48,743 bases of DNA from Candidatus Pelagibacter sp. (lineage in GTDB: Bacteria; Pseudomonadota; Alphaproteobacteria; Pelagibacterales; Pelagibacteraceae): positions 1 to 48,743 of the forward strand of contig JAOINI010000008.1 in NCBI GenBank assembly GCA_028139285.1. The letters run 5' to 3'. Positions 1 through 8,436 of the stretch are shown one piece after another. A program made the position numbers and the translations under genes. How positions within the stretch are numbered: the stretch's first letter is position 1; every line of letters begins with the position of its first letter. The notes beneath the pieces were generated by a model. That model ran no database searches. It saw nothing but the letters and a program-made list of their open reading frames with translations, and was not told the DNA's origin.

Positions 1-1320
1 TCTAAAGCTTTAAGTAATGATTTGCCGAAAAAAACAGAATTTAAAACTCGGTTTCATCTATTAGATACATTAGTATCTATACTTACTGGTAGACTGCTGC
101 CGCCTGGAAAAAAAGCTTTTCAATTTTCAAAAACTCAAGGTGGTGTAAAAGAGTCTACATTGCTCGGAAGCGATATAAAAGTTTCGGCAATTAATGCTGG
201 TTTCTCTAATGGAATGGCTGCGCATGCTAATGAGACTGATGACTCAACAACAGAAGGTAGATTTCACCCAGGTTGTGCTATCGTCCCTGCTACCTTAGCA
301 GTAGCTGAAAGAGAGAAATTAGGTAGTGAAGAAATCATTAAAGCAATCGCTCTTGGTTATGACATAGGTGTTAGAATTACAACAAGCTTGGGATATAAAA
401 CTCCTAAGACATCGATTTTTGCAACTCATAGTATCGGGCCAATATTTGGCTGTGCTGCATCTGCCGGTTCTTTACTTAAACTGACACACGAACAATGTAA
501 TTATCTTTTGTCATATACCGTTCAACAAACTTCGGGTTTAGCATGTTGGAATAGAGATCCGGATCATATTGAGAAAGCATTCGTTTTTTCAGGTATGACA
601 ACTAGAAATGCAATTTATTCTGCTCTCCTAGCTAAAGAAAATTTTACATCAGTAACAGATCCTCTATTAGGTGAACGAGGTTTTCACGAGGGATTTGCCC
701 ATAATCCAAACCCAAAGCTAATAGTAGAAAAACTTGGAGAGAATTTTAAAATTGATACTGCTTCTCTTAAAAAATGGTCAGTAGGATCCCCAATTCAATC
801 AATGATGGATGCTATTGAATATTTATTAAAAAATAATAAATTTGATCATAAAGACATAACTGAAGTAGTTGTGGATATACCGTCAGATAGGTATCACATT
901 GTAAATGACAGAAAAATTTTATCAATAAGTGCTCAGCATTTAATAGCAGTGCATTTAATAAAAAAGAAAATGGGTTATGAAGAGGCTCATGATGAAAAAT
1001 TATTTGATGATCCTGAGGTTGTGAGTTTAAGAAAAAAGATTAAAGCGGTTTCAAGCGATGAATTAGCGATTGCAAGGCCTGAAAGGCAATCAAAAATTAG
1101 AATAAAATTTAGTAATAACAAGGAATTATTTTACCACGCTAAGTCAGTTAGGGGCACTCCAGATAACCCAATGGATGAAAAGGATATTACGGCTAAATCA
1201 AAACTACTATTGGAAGTATTCAAAACAAGTCAAACTGATGATTTAATTGATCTAATTCTCCATAAAAATTTCACAGTAGATGAATTAGTCAAACTCTGTA
1301 ATTTGAACTTAAAAGAGTAA
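1..1320 (+). CDS. MmgE/PrpD family protein (5' end outside window)
   Basis: The family contains 2-methylcitrate dehydratase (PrpD) and related lyases, epimerases and decarboxylases acting on small organic acids. The conserved N-terminal all-alpha domain is visible (segments AHANETDD and FHPGCAIVPATLA), followed by the C-terminal alpha/beta domain (WSVGSPIQSMMDA). The frame is open from base 1, so the gene is truncated by the window edge. The TTG at 22 is only the first start-like codon inside the window and is probably not the real start. About 439 residues are present, close to the family's usual 440-500. The stop TAA directly abuts the ATG of the next gene, suggesting coupled translation. 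The exact substrate cannot be told from sequence; PrpD-type 2-methylcitrate dehydration is one possibility, but no other methylcitrate gene is in view. Confidence 0.85.
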   Translation, partial: SKALSNDLPKKTEFKTRFHLLDTLVSILTGRLLPPGKKAFQFSKTQGGVKESTLLGSDIKVSAINAGFSNGMAAHANETDDSTTEGRFHPGCAIVPATLAVAEREKLGSEEIIKAIALGYDIGVRITTSLGYKTPKTSIFATHSIGPIFGCAASAGSLLKLTHEQCNYLLSYTVQQTSGLACWNRDPDHIEKAFVFSGMTTRNAIYSALLAKENFTSVTDPLLGERGFHEGFAHNPNPKLIVEKLGENFKIDTASLKKWSVGSPIQSMMDAIEYLLKNNKFDHKDITEVVVDIPSDRYHIVNDRKILSISAQHLIAVHLIKKKMGYEEAHDEKLFDDPEVVSLRKKIKAVSSDELAIARPERQSKIRIKFSNNKELFYHAKSVRGTPDNPMDEKDITAKSKLLLEVFKTSQTDDLIDLILHKNFTVDELVKLCNLNLKE

Positions 1321-2094
1321 ATGGAGTCAAATTTTGATATAGCGGCACTATTTGCAAGTCTTGGTTTTTTAGAACTCTCAATTTTAATCTTAACTGCTTT
1401 TTTTGCTTCAGTTGTATCAGGTATCTCTGGTTATGGAGGAGGCATGACTTTAGGTTTGCTAGTTTCTCCTTTTATACCTGTAAAACTTCTAGTGCCTTTA
1501 ATGTCTGTATTTGTCTTATTTTCTAACTTATCAAGAATGTATTATTACAGAAAAAATATTTTTTGGAAAAAAGGTTTTTACTTTGCAATCATATCTACCC
1601 CTTTTTTAATAGCAGGAACAAATTTCTATGCTGCCGTATCAGAAAAAACATTATATTTTTGTTTGGGCTTCGGTTTAGCGTTTATTGTTATTTTAAGAAG
1701 AGTATTTAAAAAAATAAATCTTAATATTGGGTGGTTTGGTTTAGGGATAATGGCAATTTTTTATGGAACAATAAGCGGAGTAATATTAGGTCCAGGTTCT
1801 GTTTTGCTTACAGCTCTAGCTGCAAATGGTTTGGTCGGAGGACAGATTATCGGTACTGATGCTTTTGTAACATTAATTAATTGCACTATAAGATTAATCT
1901 CTTTTTGGAATTTAGGTTTATTAAACTTAGATGCTTTATATGTTGGATCTCTAATTGGTTTAGTTTCTATATTTGGATCTTATACAGCAAAAAAAATAGC
2001 AGATAAACTTGGTGTTAAGATGCATACAATTATTATTGAAGTCTGTGTAGTGCTTGGAGGTGCTGTAATGATCTATAGGGCTTTAACATTCTAG
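1321..2094 (+). CDS. TauE/SafE (DUF81) family membrane permease
   Basis: An inner-membrane protein of 257 residues, normal for this family, with about eight hydrophobic segments. The family exports or imports sulfur-containing and other organic anions such as sulfite, sulfoacetate or taurine. The two inverted half repeats are recognisable from their glycine-rich first helices: SGISGYGGGM at residues 33-42 and a matching GxIxGxxxGPGSVLL segment in the second half. The ATG follows the upstream stop codon with no gap, so it is in operon with the MmgE/PrpD gene and may move that enzyme's substrate or product (inference). A weak hairpin (CTGTT/AACAG with a T run) lies at 2106-2128 after the stop. 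Substrate unknown. Confidence 0.85.
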   Translation: MESNFDIAALFASLGFLELSILILTAFFASVVSGISGYGGGMTLGLLVSPFIPVKLLVPLMSVFVLFSNLSRMYYYRKNIFWKKGFYFAIISTPFLIAGTNFYAAVSEKTLYFCLGFGLAFIVILRRVFKKINLNIGWFGLGIMAIFYGTISGVILGPGSVLLTALAANGLVGGQIIGTDAFVTLINCTIRLISFWNLGLLNLDALYVGSLIGLVSIFGSYTAKKIADKLGVKMHTIIIEVCVVLGGAVMIYRALTF

Positions 2095-2126
2095 CTAAAA
2101 AAAACCTGTTTTAAACAGATCGTTTT

Positions 2127-2154
2127 TTGACATTGCTTTGAAGTTATTTAAATT
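2127..2154 (+). promoter_or_regulatory. Promoter for doxX-like gene, predicted leaderless
   Basis: A -35 box TTGACA (2127-2132) and a -10 box TAAATT (2149-2154) are separated by 16 bp. The ATG at 2161 begins 7 nt after the -10 box, about where transcription would start, so the mRNA is predicted to have no 5' UTR. No Shine-Dalgarno sequence is present. Confidence 0.5.
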
Positions 2155-2160
2155 CTTCAT

Positions 2161-2547
2161 ATGGTAAATATTTTAGATTTTTTAGGACGAATTTTTATTT
2201 CAGCTTTGTTTTTAATCTCAGCTTACAATAAAATATTTAATATCGATGGATCAATGTCATGGATGGAAGGTTACGGTGTGCCAGGTTTTTTACTTTATCC
2301 CACAATAGCTTTAGAAATTATTTTACCAGTATTTGTTATTATTGGATATAACGCAAGAATATCTTCAGGTATACTTGCAATTTTTTGTATTGCTACTGCA
2401 TTTTTATTTCATTTTGATTTTTCAAATCAAGGACAAACAATCTCTTTTTTAAAAAATATTGGCCTTGCAGGCGGCTTCCTATTTATTGTAGCAAATGGAA
2501 CCAAAGAGTGGTCAGTTGATAAAGAAAAAAAATACGTAAGATTATAA
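2161..2547 (+). CDS. DoxX family membrane protein
   Basis: A 128-residue integral membrane protein with four predicted helices. It matches the DoxX/DoxD-like fold, opening with a helix that contains LGRIFISALFLISAYNKI and ending in a short basic tail. Bacterial DoxX proteins are linked to membrane redox and thiol stress, but most members, including this one, have no firm biochemical role. The start at 2161 agrees with the family's N terminus and with a promoter placed directly in front of it. The gene ends at a strong hairpin shared with the convergent outer-membrane protein gene. Confidence 0.8.
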   Translation: MVNILDFLGRIFISALFLISAYNKIFNIDGSMSWMEGYGVPGFLLYPTIALEIILPVFVIIGYNARISSGILAIFCIATAFLFHFDFSNQGQTISFLKNIGLAGGFLFIVANGTKEWSVDKEKKYVRL

Positions 2548-2550
2548 AAA

Positions 2551-2590
2551 AAACCCACACTTGAATTAACAAGAGTGGGTTTAATTTTTT
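2551..2590. terminator. Bidirectional intrinsic terminator
   Basis: Arms 2551-2563 and 2570-2582 pair over 12 of 13 positions around the loop AATTAA. There is an A run on the left and a T run on the right, so the hairpin can stop both the doxX-like transcript (+) and the outer-membrane protein transcript (-), which converge here. Confidence 0.85.
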
Positions 2591-2606
2591 TAAAAAAATT
2601 ATTTAC

Positions 2607-3248
2607 TTAAAATCCGTAAGATATTCTTAATTGTAAAGAATCAGCACTTGCTGAAACACTATTAGTACCACCGCCTGTTGCAGTAATATCTATATCTTCG
2701 AAATCTGAATAAGATAATTCAATTTTTCTATTTCCGCTTCGCATTCCAAGACCTACTTGGTAACCATAAACATCCTCATCTCCGTAACTTGAGTTTGGAA
2801 GAGTCTCTGTTGTTTTGATTGTTGCTAAGTGACCACCTAATAAAGCATACCAACCATTAGATCCCATTGGTAAGTTTGTATAAAGTGTTATTAAGTCTGA
2901 AACATCTGCGCTCGCAGTTCTTGTACCATCATCGTTTTCTGCAGCATCATCGCCATCGACGTCAGTTCTAGAACCACTTCCGATTTCGAAATCTACAGGC
3001 ACGTATGACAATCCTATTGTTGCACCGTTATCTCCAGTAACTTCAACAAATATGTCTGCACCGTAAAACATTTCTTCAAATGATTTGGATCTAGTTGATG
3101 TATCAGCAGCAGTGCCTTCTGTCTCAGTACCATCTGCACTTAATTGACCAGCTATTAATCCGACACCAAATTGAAATCCTTCAGCTTGCGCAAAAGATGT
3201 CCAAAATAAAAGAATTGAACCAGCTATTGAACTAATTATTTTCTTCAT
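2607..3248 (-). CDS. Outer-membrane beta-barrel protein (porin-like, small)
   Basis: A 213-residue protein with a clear Sec signal peptide at residues 1-22 (cleavage after AQA). It continues as alternating hydrophobic/polar strands with Gly and aromatic residues and ends in LRISYGF. A C-terminal phenylalanine on an amphipathic strand is the standard BAM recognition signal, so this is most likely an 8-strand barrel in the outer membrane. A long acidic loop rich in Asp, Glu, Thr and Gly around residues 90-115 probably faces outward. Its own promoter lies upstream and a terminator follows. It is not homologous by eye to any characterised porin I can name, and its function is unknown. Confidence 0.75.
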   Translation of the reverse strand: MKKIISSIAGSILLFWTSFAQAEGFQFGVGLIAGQLSADGTETEGTAADTSTRSKSFEEMFYGADIFVEVTGDNGATIGLSYVPVDFEIGSGSRTDVDGDDAAENDDGTRTASADVSDLITLYTNLPMGSNGWYALLGGHLATIKTTETLPNSSYGDEDVYGYQVGLGMRSGNRKIELSYSDFEDIDITATGGGTNSVSASADSLQLRISYGF

Positions 3249-3281
3249 TTTAAAACCTATATTAATATTAATAATAGCTTT

Positions 3282-3310
3282 TATTTAAACGTTTAAGATA
3301 AGATCGTCAA
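3282..3310 (-). promoter_or_regulatory. Candidate promoter for the outer-membrane protein
   Basis: On the minus strand there is a TTGACG -35 (plus coordinates 3305-3310), 17 bp, then TAAATA (3282-3287). That leaves a UTR of about 30 nt. A second TTGACT lies further upstream near 3341, so the choice is not certain. Confidence 0.4.
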
Positions 3311-3384
3311 ATTCAATTTATTATTGTATTATCAAATTAGTCAATAAATATGCCATTTCTTGTGTTGCAATAACACCACATATG

Positions 3385-4884
3385 CTATTTTTTAACAAAA
3401 AAACTTCTATAAATTTGCCAACCTACTATAGATATTATGGTCAACATTATTATCAATGTTAACGGTCTATCCCATAAAAAGGTCCATGATCCATCACTAA
3501 TTAATAGAGATCTTCTTAAATTTTCTTCCATCAAACCTCCAAGAACAAACGCAAGTATGAGGGGCGGCATTGGAAAATTATATAATCGAAGCACAGTTGC
3601 TACAACCGCAATCCCAATCATCAAATAAATATCAAAATTATTAAAGGACATTAAATATACTCCAGTCAGTGAAAAGAATAAAATTAAAGGTATTAAAAAA
3701 GTTCTAGGTGTTGCTAAAACTCTGGCAATATACGGAATTAGGGGAAGGTTAAGTATTAAAAGAACAACCATTCCTATGTACATAGACATAATTACAGACC
3801 AAAAAATCTCAGGATTAGTTTGATATAATCTTGGACCTGGTTGAATACCAAATCCTAATAAAGCTCCCAGCATAACAGCAGTGGTTCCGCTTCCAGGTAT
3901 TCCTAGTGTAAGTAAAGGAACGAATGAACCAGAGCATGCCGCATTATTAGCAGTTTCTGGAGCAGCTATACCGTTGACACTTCCTTTGCCAAATTTTTGC
4001 TTTTCCTCATCATTGACAAAGTTTCTTTCCATACCATAAGCTAAGAATGATGCAATTGTTGCTCCTGCACCTGGCAAAACTCCAATTATAAATCCTAAAA
4101 CGGATGATCTCGGAATAGTGGTGACCATTTTTTTTGTTTCAGTTTTATCCAGCTTAATAGAACCCAGTTGAGATAGAGAGATGTCTTTTGCAGCTTTGGT
4201 TGGATCTTTAGCTTTAAATATTAAGGTTAACGCTTCAGTCATAGCAAATGTAGCCATAACAACTAAAACGAAACTAATTCCATCTGATAAATTCATGTTA
4301 TTAAAGGTAAATCTTGGAATGTCTGAAAGAGTATCTTGACCAACACTAGCTAACATTAAACCTAGAACTACCATCATCATAGCTTTTAAAAAATTACCTT
4401 TTGATGAAAATGCTGCTACAGCGGTCAAACCAAGGATCATTAAGCCAAAATAATCTGGAGATCTAAAAGATAAACTTATTAAAGATAAGCTAGGTGCTGC
4501 AATAAGTAAAAAAATTGCAGAAATAGTTCCTCCTGCAAATGAGCTATAAGCAGCTATAGCTAACGCTTTACCAGCTTTACCTTGTTGTGCCATTGGATAG
4601 CCATCGAAAGAAGTTGCTACAGTTCCTGGAACACCAGGTGCATTAATTAAAATAGAGGAAGTTGATCCCCCAAAGACCGCACCGTAATAAACACCTGCCA
4701 TTAAAATTAATCCTGTTGATGGATCAAAACCATAAGTAATCGGTATCATTAACGCTATGGCTGTCATCGGTCCTAAACCTGGGAGCATTCCAATAATTGT
4801 CCCAGCAAAACAACCAATCATCACCATCATTAAATTTTTGAATGATAAAGCAGTTTGTAATCCTATTAGTATTCCTTCAATCAT
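3385..4884 (-). CDS. tctA: Tripartite tricarboxylate transporter, large permease subunit TctA
   Basis: The large membrane subunit (499 residues, about 12 helices) of a TTT-family secondary transporter. It takes carboxylates from the periplasmic binding protein TctC across the inner membrane using an ion gradient. The two signature glycine/proline loops are present: GMLPGLGP at 32-39 and a second GVLPGAGATIASF copy near residue 269, reflecting the internal duplication. Its start overlaps the end of tctB by 4 bp (ATGA-type junction), giving the operon order tctC-tctB-tctA. The substrate is not readable from TctA; the neighbouring glutarate hydroxylase suggests a C5 dicarboxylate (inference). 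Confidence 0.93.
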   Translation of the reverse strand: MIEGILIGLQTALSFKNLMMVMIGCFAGTIIGMLPGLGPMTAIALMIPITYGFDPSTGLILMAGVYYGAVFGGSTSSILINAPGVPGTVATSFDGYPMAQQGKAGKALAIAAYSSFAGGTISAIFLLIAAPSLSLISLSFRSPDYFGLMILGLTAVAAFSSKGNFLKAMMMVVLGLMLASVGQDTLSDIPRFTFNNMNLSDGISFVLVVMATFAMTEALTLIFKAKDPTKAAKDISLSQLGSIKLDKTETKKMVTTIPRSSVLGFIIGVLPGAGATIASFLAYGMERNFVNDEEKQKFGKGSVNGIAAPETANNAACSGSFVPLLTLGIPGSGTTAVMLGALLGFGIQPGPRLYQTNPEIFWSVIMSMYIGMVVLLILNLPLIPYIARVLATPRTFLIPLILFFSLTGVYLMSFNNFDIYLMIGIAVVATVLRLYNFPMPPLILAFVLGGLMEENLRRSLLISDGSWTFLWDRPLTLIIMLTIISIVGWQIYRSFFVKK

Positions 4885-5351
4885 CCCATTATTCCTAAGT
4901 ATTTTAAAAAAGGATCACGTAGATAAATATTTAGAAGTCCATGAAGAAGATACATAAATATTGCTACAAAAGGAAAAGATAGAGTAAATATCCAAATCCA
5001 TTTTCGTTCGCCTAAAATTATGTAAGAGGCTACTAAAAAAATTGAAGTTGAAAGAAAATATCCAGCTCTCAAAATAGTTAAGCCATATAAGATCATTAAA
5101 ATAACTAACCCTATAGTTTTTTTATAATCTAAAACTCTTAAATCGACATCAGTAGGATTTGTCTCCGGTAAAATAATGTAAAGTGCAGAAAAAACTAATC
5201 CGGCAAAACCTAAATAAATTGGAAATGTCTTAGCATTAAATGGTGCATTTTCATCAAACGCAAAGACTTGTATTTGATAGGCTGTATATAAATAATAACC
5301 CGAAAAGACAAAGAAGAGCAGTGAAATTAATTTTGATGGACTAATTTTCAC
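4881..5351 (-). CDS. tctB: Tripartite tricarboxylate transporter, small permease subunit TctB
   Basis: A 156-residue, four-helix membrane protein of typical TctB length and placement between tctC and tctA. TctB sequences are poorly conserved, so the call rests on size, topology, and the family-like N terminus (LISLLFFVFSGYYLYTAYQI followed by a loop and a helix beginning FPIYLGFAG). It overlaps tctA by 4 bp and starts 22 bp after tctC. It works as an essential accessory subunit of the permease in the inner membrane. Confidence 0.88.
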   Translation of the reverse strand: MKISPSKLISLLFFVFSGYYLYTAYQIQVFAFDENAPFNAKTFPIYLGFAGLVFSALYIILPETNPTDVDLRVLDYKKTIGLVILMILYGLTILRAGYFLSTSIFLVASYIILGERKWIWIFTLSFPFVAIFMYLLHGLLNIYLRDPFLKYLGIMG

Positions 5352-5373
5352 TGCTCTTACTTCAAGTTAACAA

Positions 5374-6354
5374 CTAGATAACGCCTAGTTTTTTCATTAA
5401 CTTTGTCATCTCTTTTGTTTGACCTTTTAAGAAACTGTCAAACTTACGTCCTGGGTTATAGATATTTACCCAAGCATTTCTTTTTCTTACTGCTTCCCAT
5501 TCAGGAGTCTTTTGAACATCGCCTAACATTTTTTCGATCTTCTTAACATCTGAACTTGGCATACTCTTGGGAGCAAAGAAACCTCTCCAGTTAACAAACT
5601 GAACATCATATCCTTGTTCTTTCAAGGTTGGGACTTCTGGAGCATCACCTACTCTTTTAGGAGCTGTGATACCAATAATTCTTACTTGGTCTCTAGCACC
5701 CATTACTTCTCCCAAACCAGTTGAAAGAATTTGAGTTTCTCCTGATAAAAGTCCTGCTAAAGCTTTACCACCAGCATCGTAAGGTACGTAAACTACATCG
5801 TTAGGGTTTGCGCCAGCCTCTTGAAATGCAAGTGCACCAATTAAATGGTCCATGCTTCCTCTTACAGATCCGCCGGCCATTTTAACTGACTTAGGATTTT
5901 TTTTGTAAGCATCCACTACATCTTTAAAGTTTTTGTATGGTGAATTTTTAGCGACTGCAATTGCACCGTAGTCACCGATTACACCAGCGATTGGCTTAAC
6001 GTCTTTATAAGATAAAACACCAGATCCTTTAACATACCCTTTGTGTCTAGTGATAGATCTTAACACTAGAGGTGTTGATTGAACTAGTACAGTTCCCTCA
6101 GGCTTTGAATTGATTATGTAAGATAGAGCTTTTCCTCCACCACCACCTGACATATTTTCATATGAAGCACTTTTTAGAAAACCAGCTTTAGTTAAAGCCT
6201 CACCAGTTCCTCTAGCAGTTCCATCCCAACCACCACCAGCACCGCCACCGATAACGAAGTGTAATTTATCGATTGCAAAACTAGTTGATGAGATTGAAGT
6301 TAAAAGAACAGTTGCGAAAACTAAGCTAATTAATTTTTTCAAATTATTAAACAT
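5374..6354 (-). CDS. tctC: TctC/Bug-type periplasmic carboxylate-binding protein
   Basis: A 326-residue binding protein with a Sec signal peptide (residues 1-27, ending SFA). It then begins with the family's ligand-loop sequence FVIGGGAGGGWDGTARG. Bug proteins bind one organic acid between two lobes and deliver it to TctA/TctB; the second ligand loop is the VPYDAGGKALAGLLSG region. It is the first gene of tctCBA and has a good ribosome site (GAGGG spaced before AATATG) and its own promoter, as expected for an abundant binding protein. It follows the glutarate hydroxylase gene by 89 bp. The ligand is unknown, with glutarate or another dicarboxylate a reasonable guess. Confidence 0.92.
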   Translation of the reverse strand: MFNNLKKLISLVFATVLLTSISSTSFAIDKLHFVIGGGAGGGWDGTARGTGEALTKAGFLKSASYENMSGGGGGKALSYIINSKPEGTVLVQSTPLVLRSITRHKGYVKGSGVLSYKDVKPIAGVIGDYGAIAVAKNSPYKNFKDVVDAYKKNPKSVKMAGGSVRGSMDHLIGALAFQEAGANPNDVVYVPYDAGGKALAGLLSGETQILSTGLGEVMGARDQVRIIGITAPKRVGDAPEVPTLKEQGYDVQFVNWRGFFAPKSMPSSDVKKIEKMLGDVQKTPEWEAVRKRNAWVNIYNPGRKFDSFLKGQTKEMTKLMKKLGVI

Positions 6355-6388
6355 ATTATTTCCCTCTGTTAATTAATAAAATTAAGAT

Positions 6389-6417
6389 ATTAAAATCAAA
6401 TTATCAAAGAGAGTCAA
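6389..6417 (-). promoter_or_regulatory. Candidate promoter for tctCBA
   Basis: Minus strand: TTGACT -35 (6412-6417), 17 bp, TTTAAT -10 (6389-6394). The livK promoter in this window has the same layout (TTGTCA, 17 bp, TTTAAT). Both genes then have a UTR of about 30-40 nt ending in a GGGAAATAAT element next to the start codon. Confidence 0.45.
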
Positions 6418-6443
6418 TAAGCTATTTTTTAGAATGATTACAA

Positions 6444-7340
6444 TTAATGAAAGAAAGTTCCTCTGATCCTAAGTAATTCTCTAGATAACCCAGAATGCTC
6501 TCTAAAAGCTTTTCTTCCGTGTAACCAGAAATAATTATTTGAAAAAATTGTAGATCCAACAGGTAAAGGGAAGCTTATTTTATTTTTACTTTGCTCTAAA
6601 GCATCAGATAGTTTTTGTAAAAATAAACCTTGTTTCATATTTTTTGGTTCGGGAAATTGATCAATGTAGGAGATTATTGGTTTACCGTTTTTATCTTTTG
6701 AAAAAACTGGATGCTCAACTTTATAATCGACATTTTTACTTTTTGGTGATCCCCAAACGAAATCTTCTTGACCTACAGGATCACTGCTAAGATCCTCCAA
6801 ATGCTCCCAGTCATCTAAATGTAAAATTACACTTTCTCCCCCGCTAACATTTTGTTCTTCCATTTTTGTCATTATTAACCAATCTGTTTTCTCTTTTACA
6901 TACGTTCCATCAGTATGAAGATCTAAATTCGTATAGGCTTTTCTAAGATAAGAGTCGCTACTATCTTGGTGTTTGACATGAAACCTAGCATAATATTTAC
7001 CTGTCATAGAATCAAAATTCGGATTACCAACTAAATAAGCAAGACCTGTCGAAAGCTTTACCAGAAAATCTTTATCAAATTTTTTATTATTAATATTTGG
7101 TTCTACGATCGCTGTGCCTGTGCTACGATCATTAAGAATTTCACTTAAAGTTTTACTTAGTTTATTTTGAAATACTTCATCTAAACTTTTCGCTAAACTA
7201 AATCTAGAAAATGGTTTGTATTCTAAAGACAATATTGAATGTTTTTTAAATGGAAAAATCAATCTATCTAAGTCACTTTCATTTAACTTAATTACTCGAA
7301 CTCTCTTAGAGTTGTTATGATCTGTAATTGAAAAACTCAT
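6444..7340 (-). CDS. glaH: CsiD/GlaH-type glutarate 2-hydroxylase (Fe(II)/2-oxoglutarate dioxygenase)
   Basis: 298 residues, strongly resembling E. coli CsiD (GlaH), which hydroxylates glutarate to L-2-hydroxyglutarate using O2 and 2-oxoglutarate. Conserved blocks recognised from memory include NFDSMTGKYYARF, SDSYLRKAY, LHLDDWEHL, the SKNVDYKVEHPVF region, YIDQFPEPK and FWLHGRKAF. The iron-binding triad is intact (H142, D144, H274) and the 2-oxoglutarate-anchoring arginine lies in RELLRIRG (287-294). The E. coli partner lhgO, the next enzyme, is not in this window. The gene sits between azlD and tctCBA on the same strand, suggesting that the TTT transporter may import its substrate. It may be translationally coupled to an 18-codon ORF ending immediately before its ATG. 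Confidence 0.88.
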   Translation of the reverse strand: MSFSITDHNNSKRVRVIKLNESDLDRLIFPFKKHSILSLEYKPFSRFSLAKSLDEVFQNKLSKTLSEILNDRSTGTAIVEPNINNKKFDKDFLVKLSTGLAYLVGNPNFDSMTGKYYARFHVKHQDSSDSYLRKAYTNLDLHTDGTYVKEKTDWLIMTKMEEQNVSGGESVILHLDDWEHLEDLSSDPVGQEDFVWGSPKSKNVDYKVEHPVFSKDKNGKPIISYIDQFPEPKNMKQGLFLQKLSDALEQSKNKISFPLPVGSTIFSNNYFWLHGRKAFREHSGLSRELLRIRGTFFH

Positions 7341-7397
7341 TTACTCAATATTACCCATGATCCACAAAACAATAAAAATTGCTAGTATTGGTTCCAT
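7341..7397 (-). CDS. Possible 18-residue hydrophobic peptide preceding glaH
   Basis: A short ORF (MEPILAIFIVLWIMGNIE) lies in the 75-bp gap between azlD and glaH. Its stop TAA is immediately followed by the glaH ATG. It would form one membrane-spanning helix. No Shine-Dalgarno is visible and the region is AT-rich, so it could be chance. The exact stop-start junction is what argues for a coupled minicistron. Confidence 0.3.
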   Translation of the reverse strand: MEPILAIFIVLWIMGNIE

Positions 7398-7415
7398 TAT
7401 TAATTTTACCACAAA

Positions 7416-7742
7416 TTAGATGTTAGTCAAAAAACTTAGCAAAAATGCCGAAGCTATTGTAGGTATTATTAAATTTTTTTTTGATAATATAAATATTGAA
7501 ATGCAGGTAAAGAATACTATTAGTCTCATTATTAATTCAGAGTCCGCTAAAACTCCGGCAGGGAAAATAATCATTCTTCCCAACAAAGCCGCCAAAGTTG
7601 AGTAAGCAACACAATTAAACCATTGAAATATTTTTGATTTTACGCTCACTTTTTCAGATGTTAAGGCTCCCATGAATCTTGAAATATATGTTGCAATTGA
7701 GGTTGCTATAATAGCTAAAATGATAATTTGACTACTAACCAT
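7416..7742 (-). CDS. azlD: AzlD family subunit of branched-chain amino-acid exporter
   Basis: A 108-residue protein with four hydrophobic helices, the normal size and topology for AzlD/YgaH. It contains the conserved early segment ATYISRFMGAL. AzlD acts with AzlC in the inner membrane to export branched-chain amino acids or analogues. It overlaps azlC by 8 bp, so the two are certainly co-translated. It lies directly downstream of a Liv-type importer operon. Confidence 0.88.
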   Translation of the reverse strand: MVSSQIIILAIIATSIATYISRFMGALTSEKVSVKSKIFQWFNCVAYSTLAALLGRMIIFPAGVLADSELIMRLIVFFTCISIFILSKKNLIIPTIASAFLLSFLTNI

Positions 7743-8436
7743 TTTTTTCTCCGAATAGAAAAGCTACTGATCCAGCAATTAATCCAGCAAATAATAATGA
7801 CCACTCAGATGAAAATATATAAATAACTGGGCCTAATATTGTTCCTAGAATAACCGAGATAGATACAGCTAGGTTTTTCATAGCACCAATCATCATACAA
7901 AAAAAATAAATTGGATTTACGATAGCTAAGCCGATCAACATTTCTTTATTTAATAAATCAGCTGCTAAATATCCAATAACTGTCATAAGAATGGCGGTAA
8001 GCCAAGTCCCGGTACCTATGCCCATCCAAAAATCAATTCGATATTTTGCATTTATTTTTTTATAAGATTCTTTAGCGATTAACCAAGAGGAAACTGCAAG
8101 AAAATGACAAGATAAATAATATTTCCACTTTGGTTGCGATTTATGTTCAAGCAGAGGAAACAAAGAAACTGTCATTGGATAGAGCCTAAAATTTACTAAC
8201 CAAACTGCTATAAAAATATTTATTACAGATGTGCCTAATAATAATGACTCCGCCATCACTAATTGACCGGGTAGTGCGTAAGTAAATAAACTGGAGGCAG
8301 CACTTTGTTGAATGTTAAAGCCTGCATTTTTAAACAAAGCTCCTAGAGCAACAAAGCAAGCAGCTAAGGGCAAAGCTGGACTTCTGGCACCTTTTAAAGA
8401 TTTTAAACCTGTTAAGAAAGCTTGTAAATTAATCAT
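7735..8436 (-). CDS. azlC: AzlC family branched-chain amino-acid exporter, large subunit
   Basis: A 233-residue polytopic membrane protein of AzlC/YgaZ type. The family's first block (PLAACFVALGALFKNAG, then a helix ending in the FTYALPGQLVMAE motif) and the LVNFRLYPMTVSLFPLL segment are clear. It forms the exporter with AzlD (8-bp overlap). Its start overlaps the stop of livF by 4 bp, placing an exporter in the same transcript as the ABC importer for the same substrate class. That arrangement could serve as an overflow valve or as export of a related compound (inference). Confidence 0.9.
   Translation of the reverse strand: MINLQAFLTGLKSLKGARSPALPLAACFVALGALFKNAGFNIQQSAASSLFTYALPGQLVMAESLLLGTSVINIFIAVWLVNFRLYPMTVSLFPLLEHKSQPKWKYYLSCHFLAVSSWLIAKESYKKINAKYRIDFWMGIGTGTWLTAILMTVIGYLAADLLNKEMLIGLAIVNPIYFFCMMIGAMKNLAVSISVILGTILGPVIYIFSSEWSLLFAGLIAGSVAFLFGEKNG

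Noticed and set aside
3361..3384. GTGTT/AACAC hairpin after tctA as a terminator
   Set aside because: The stem is only 5 bp and no T run follows on the minus strand.
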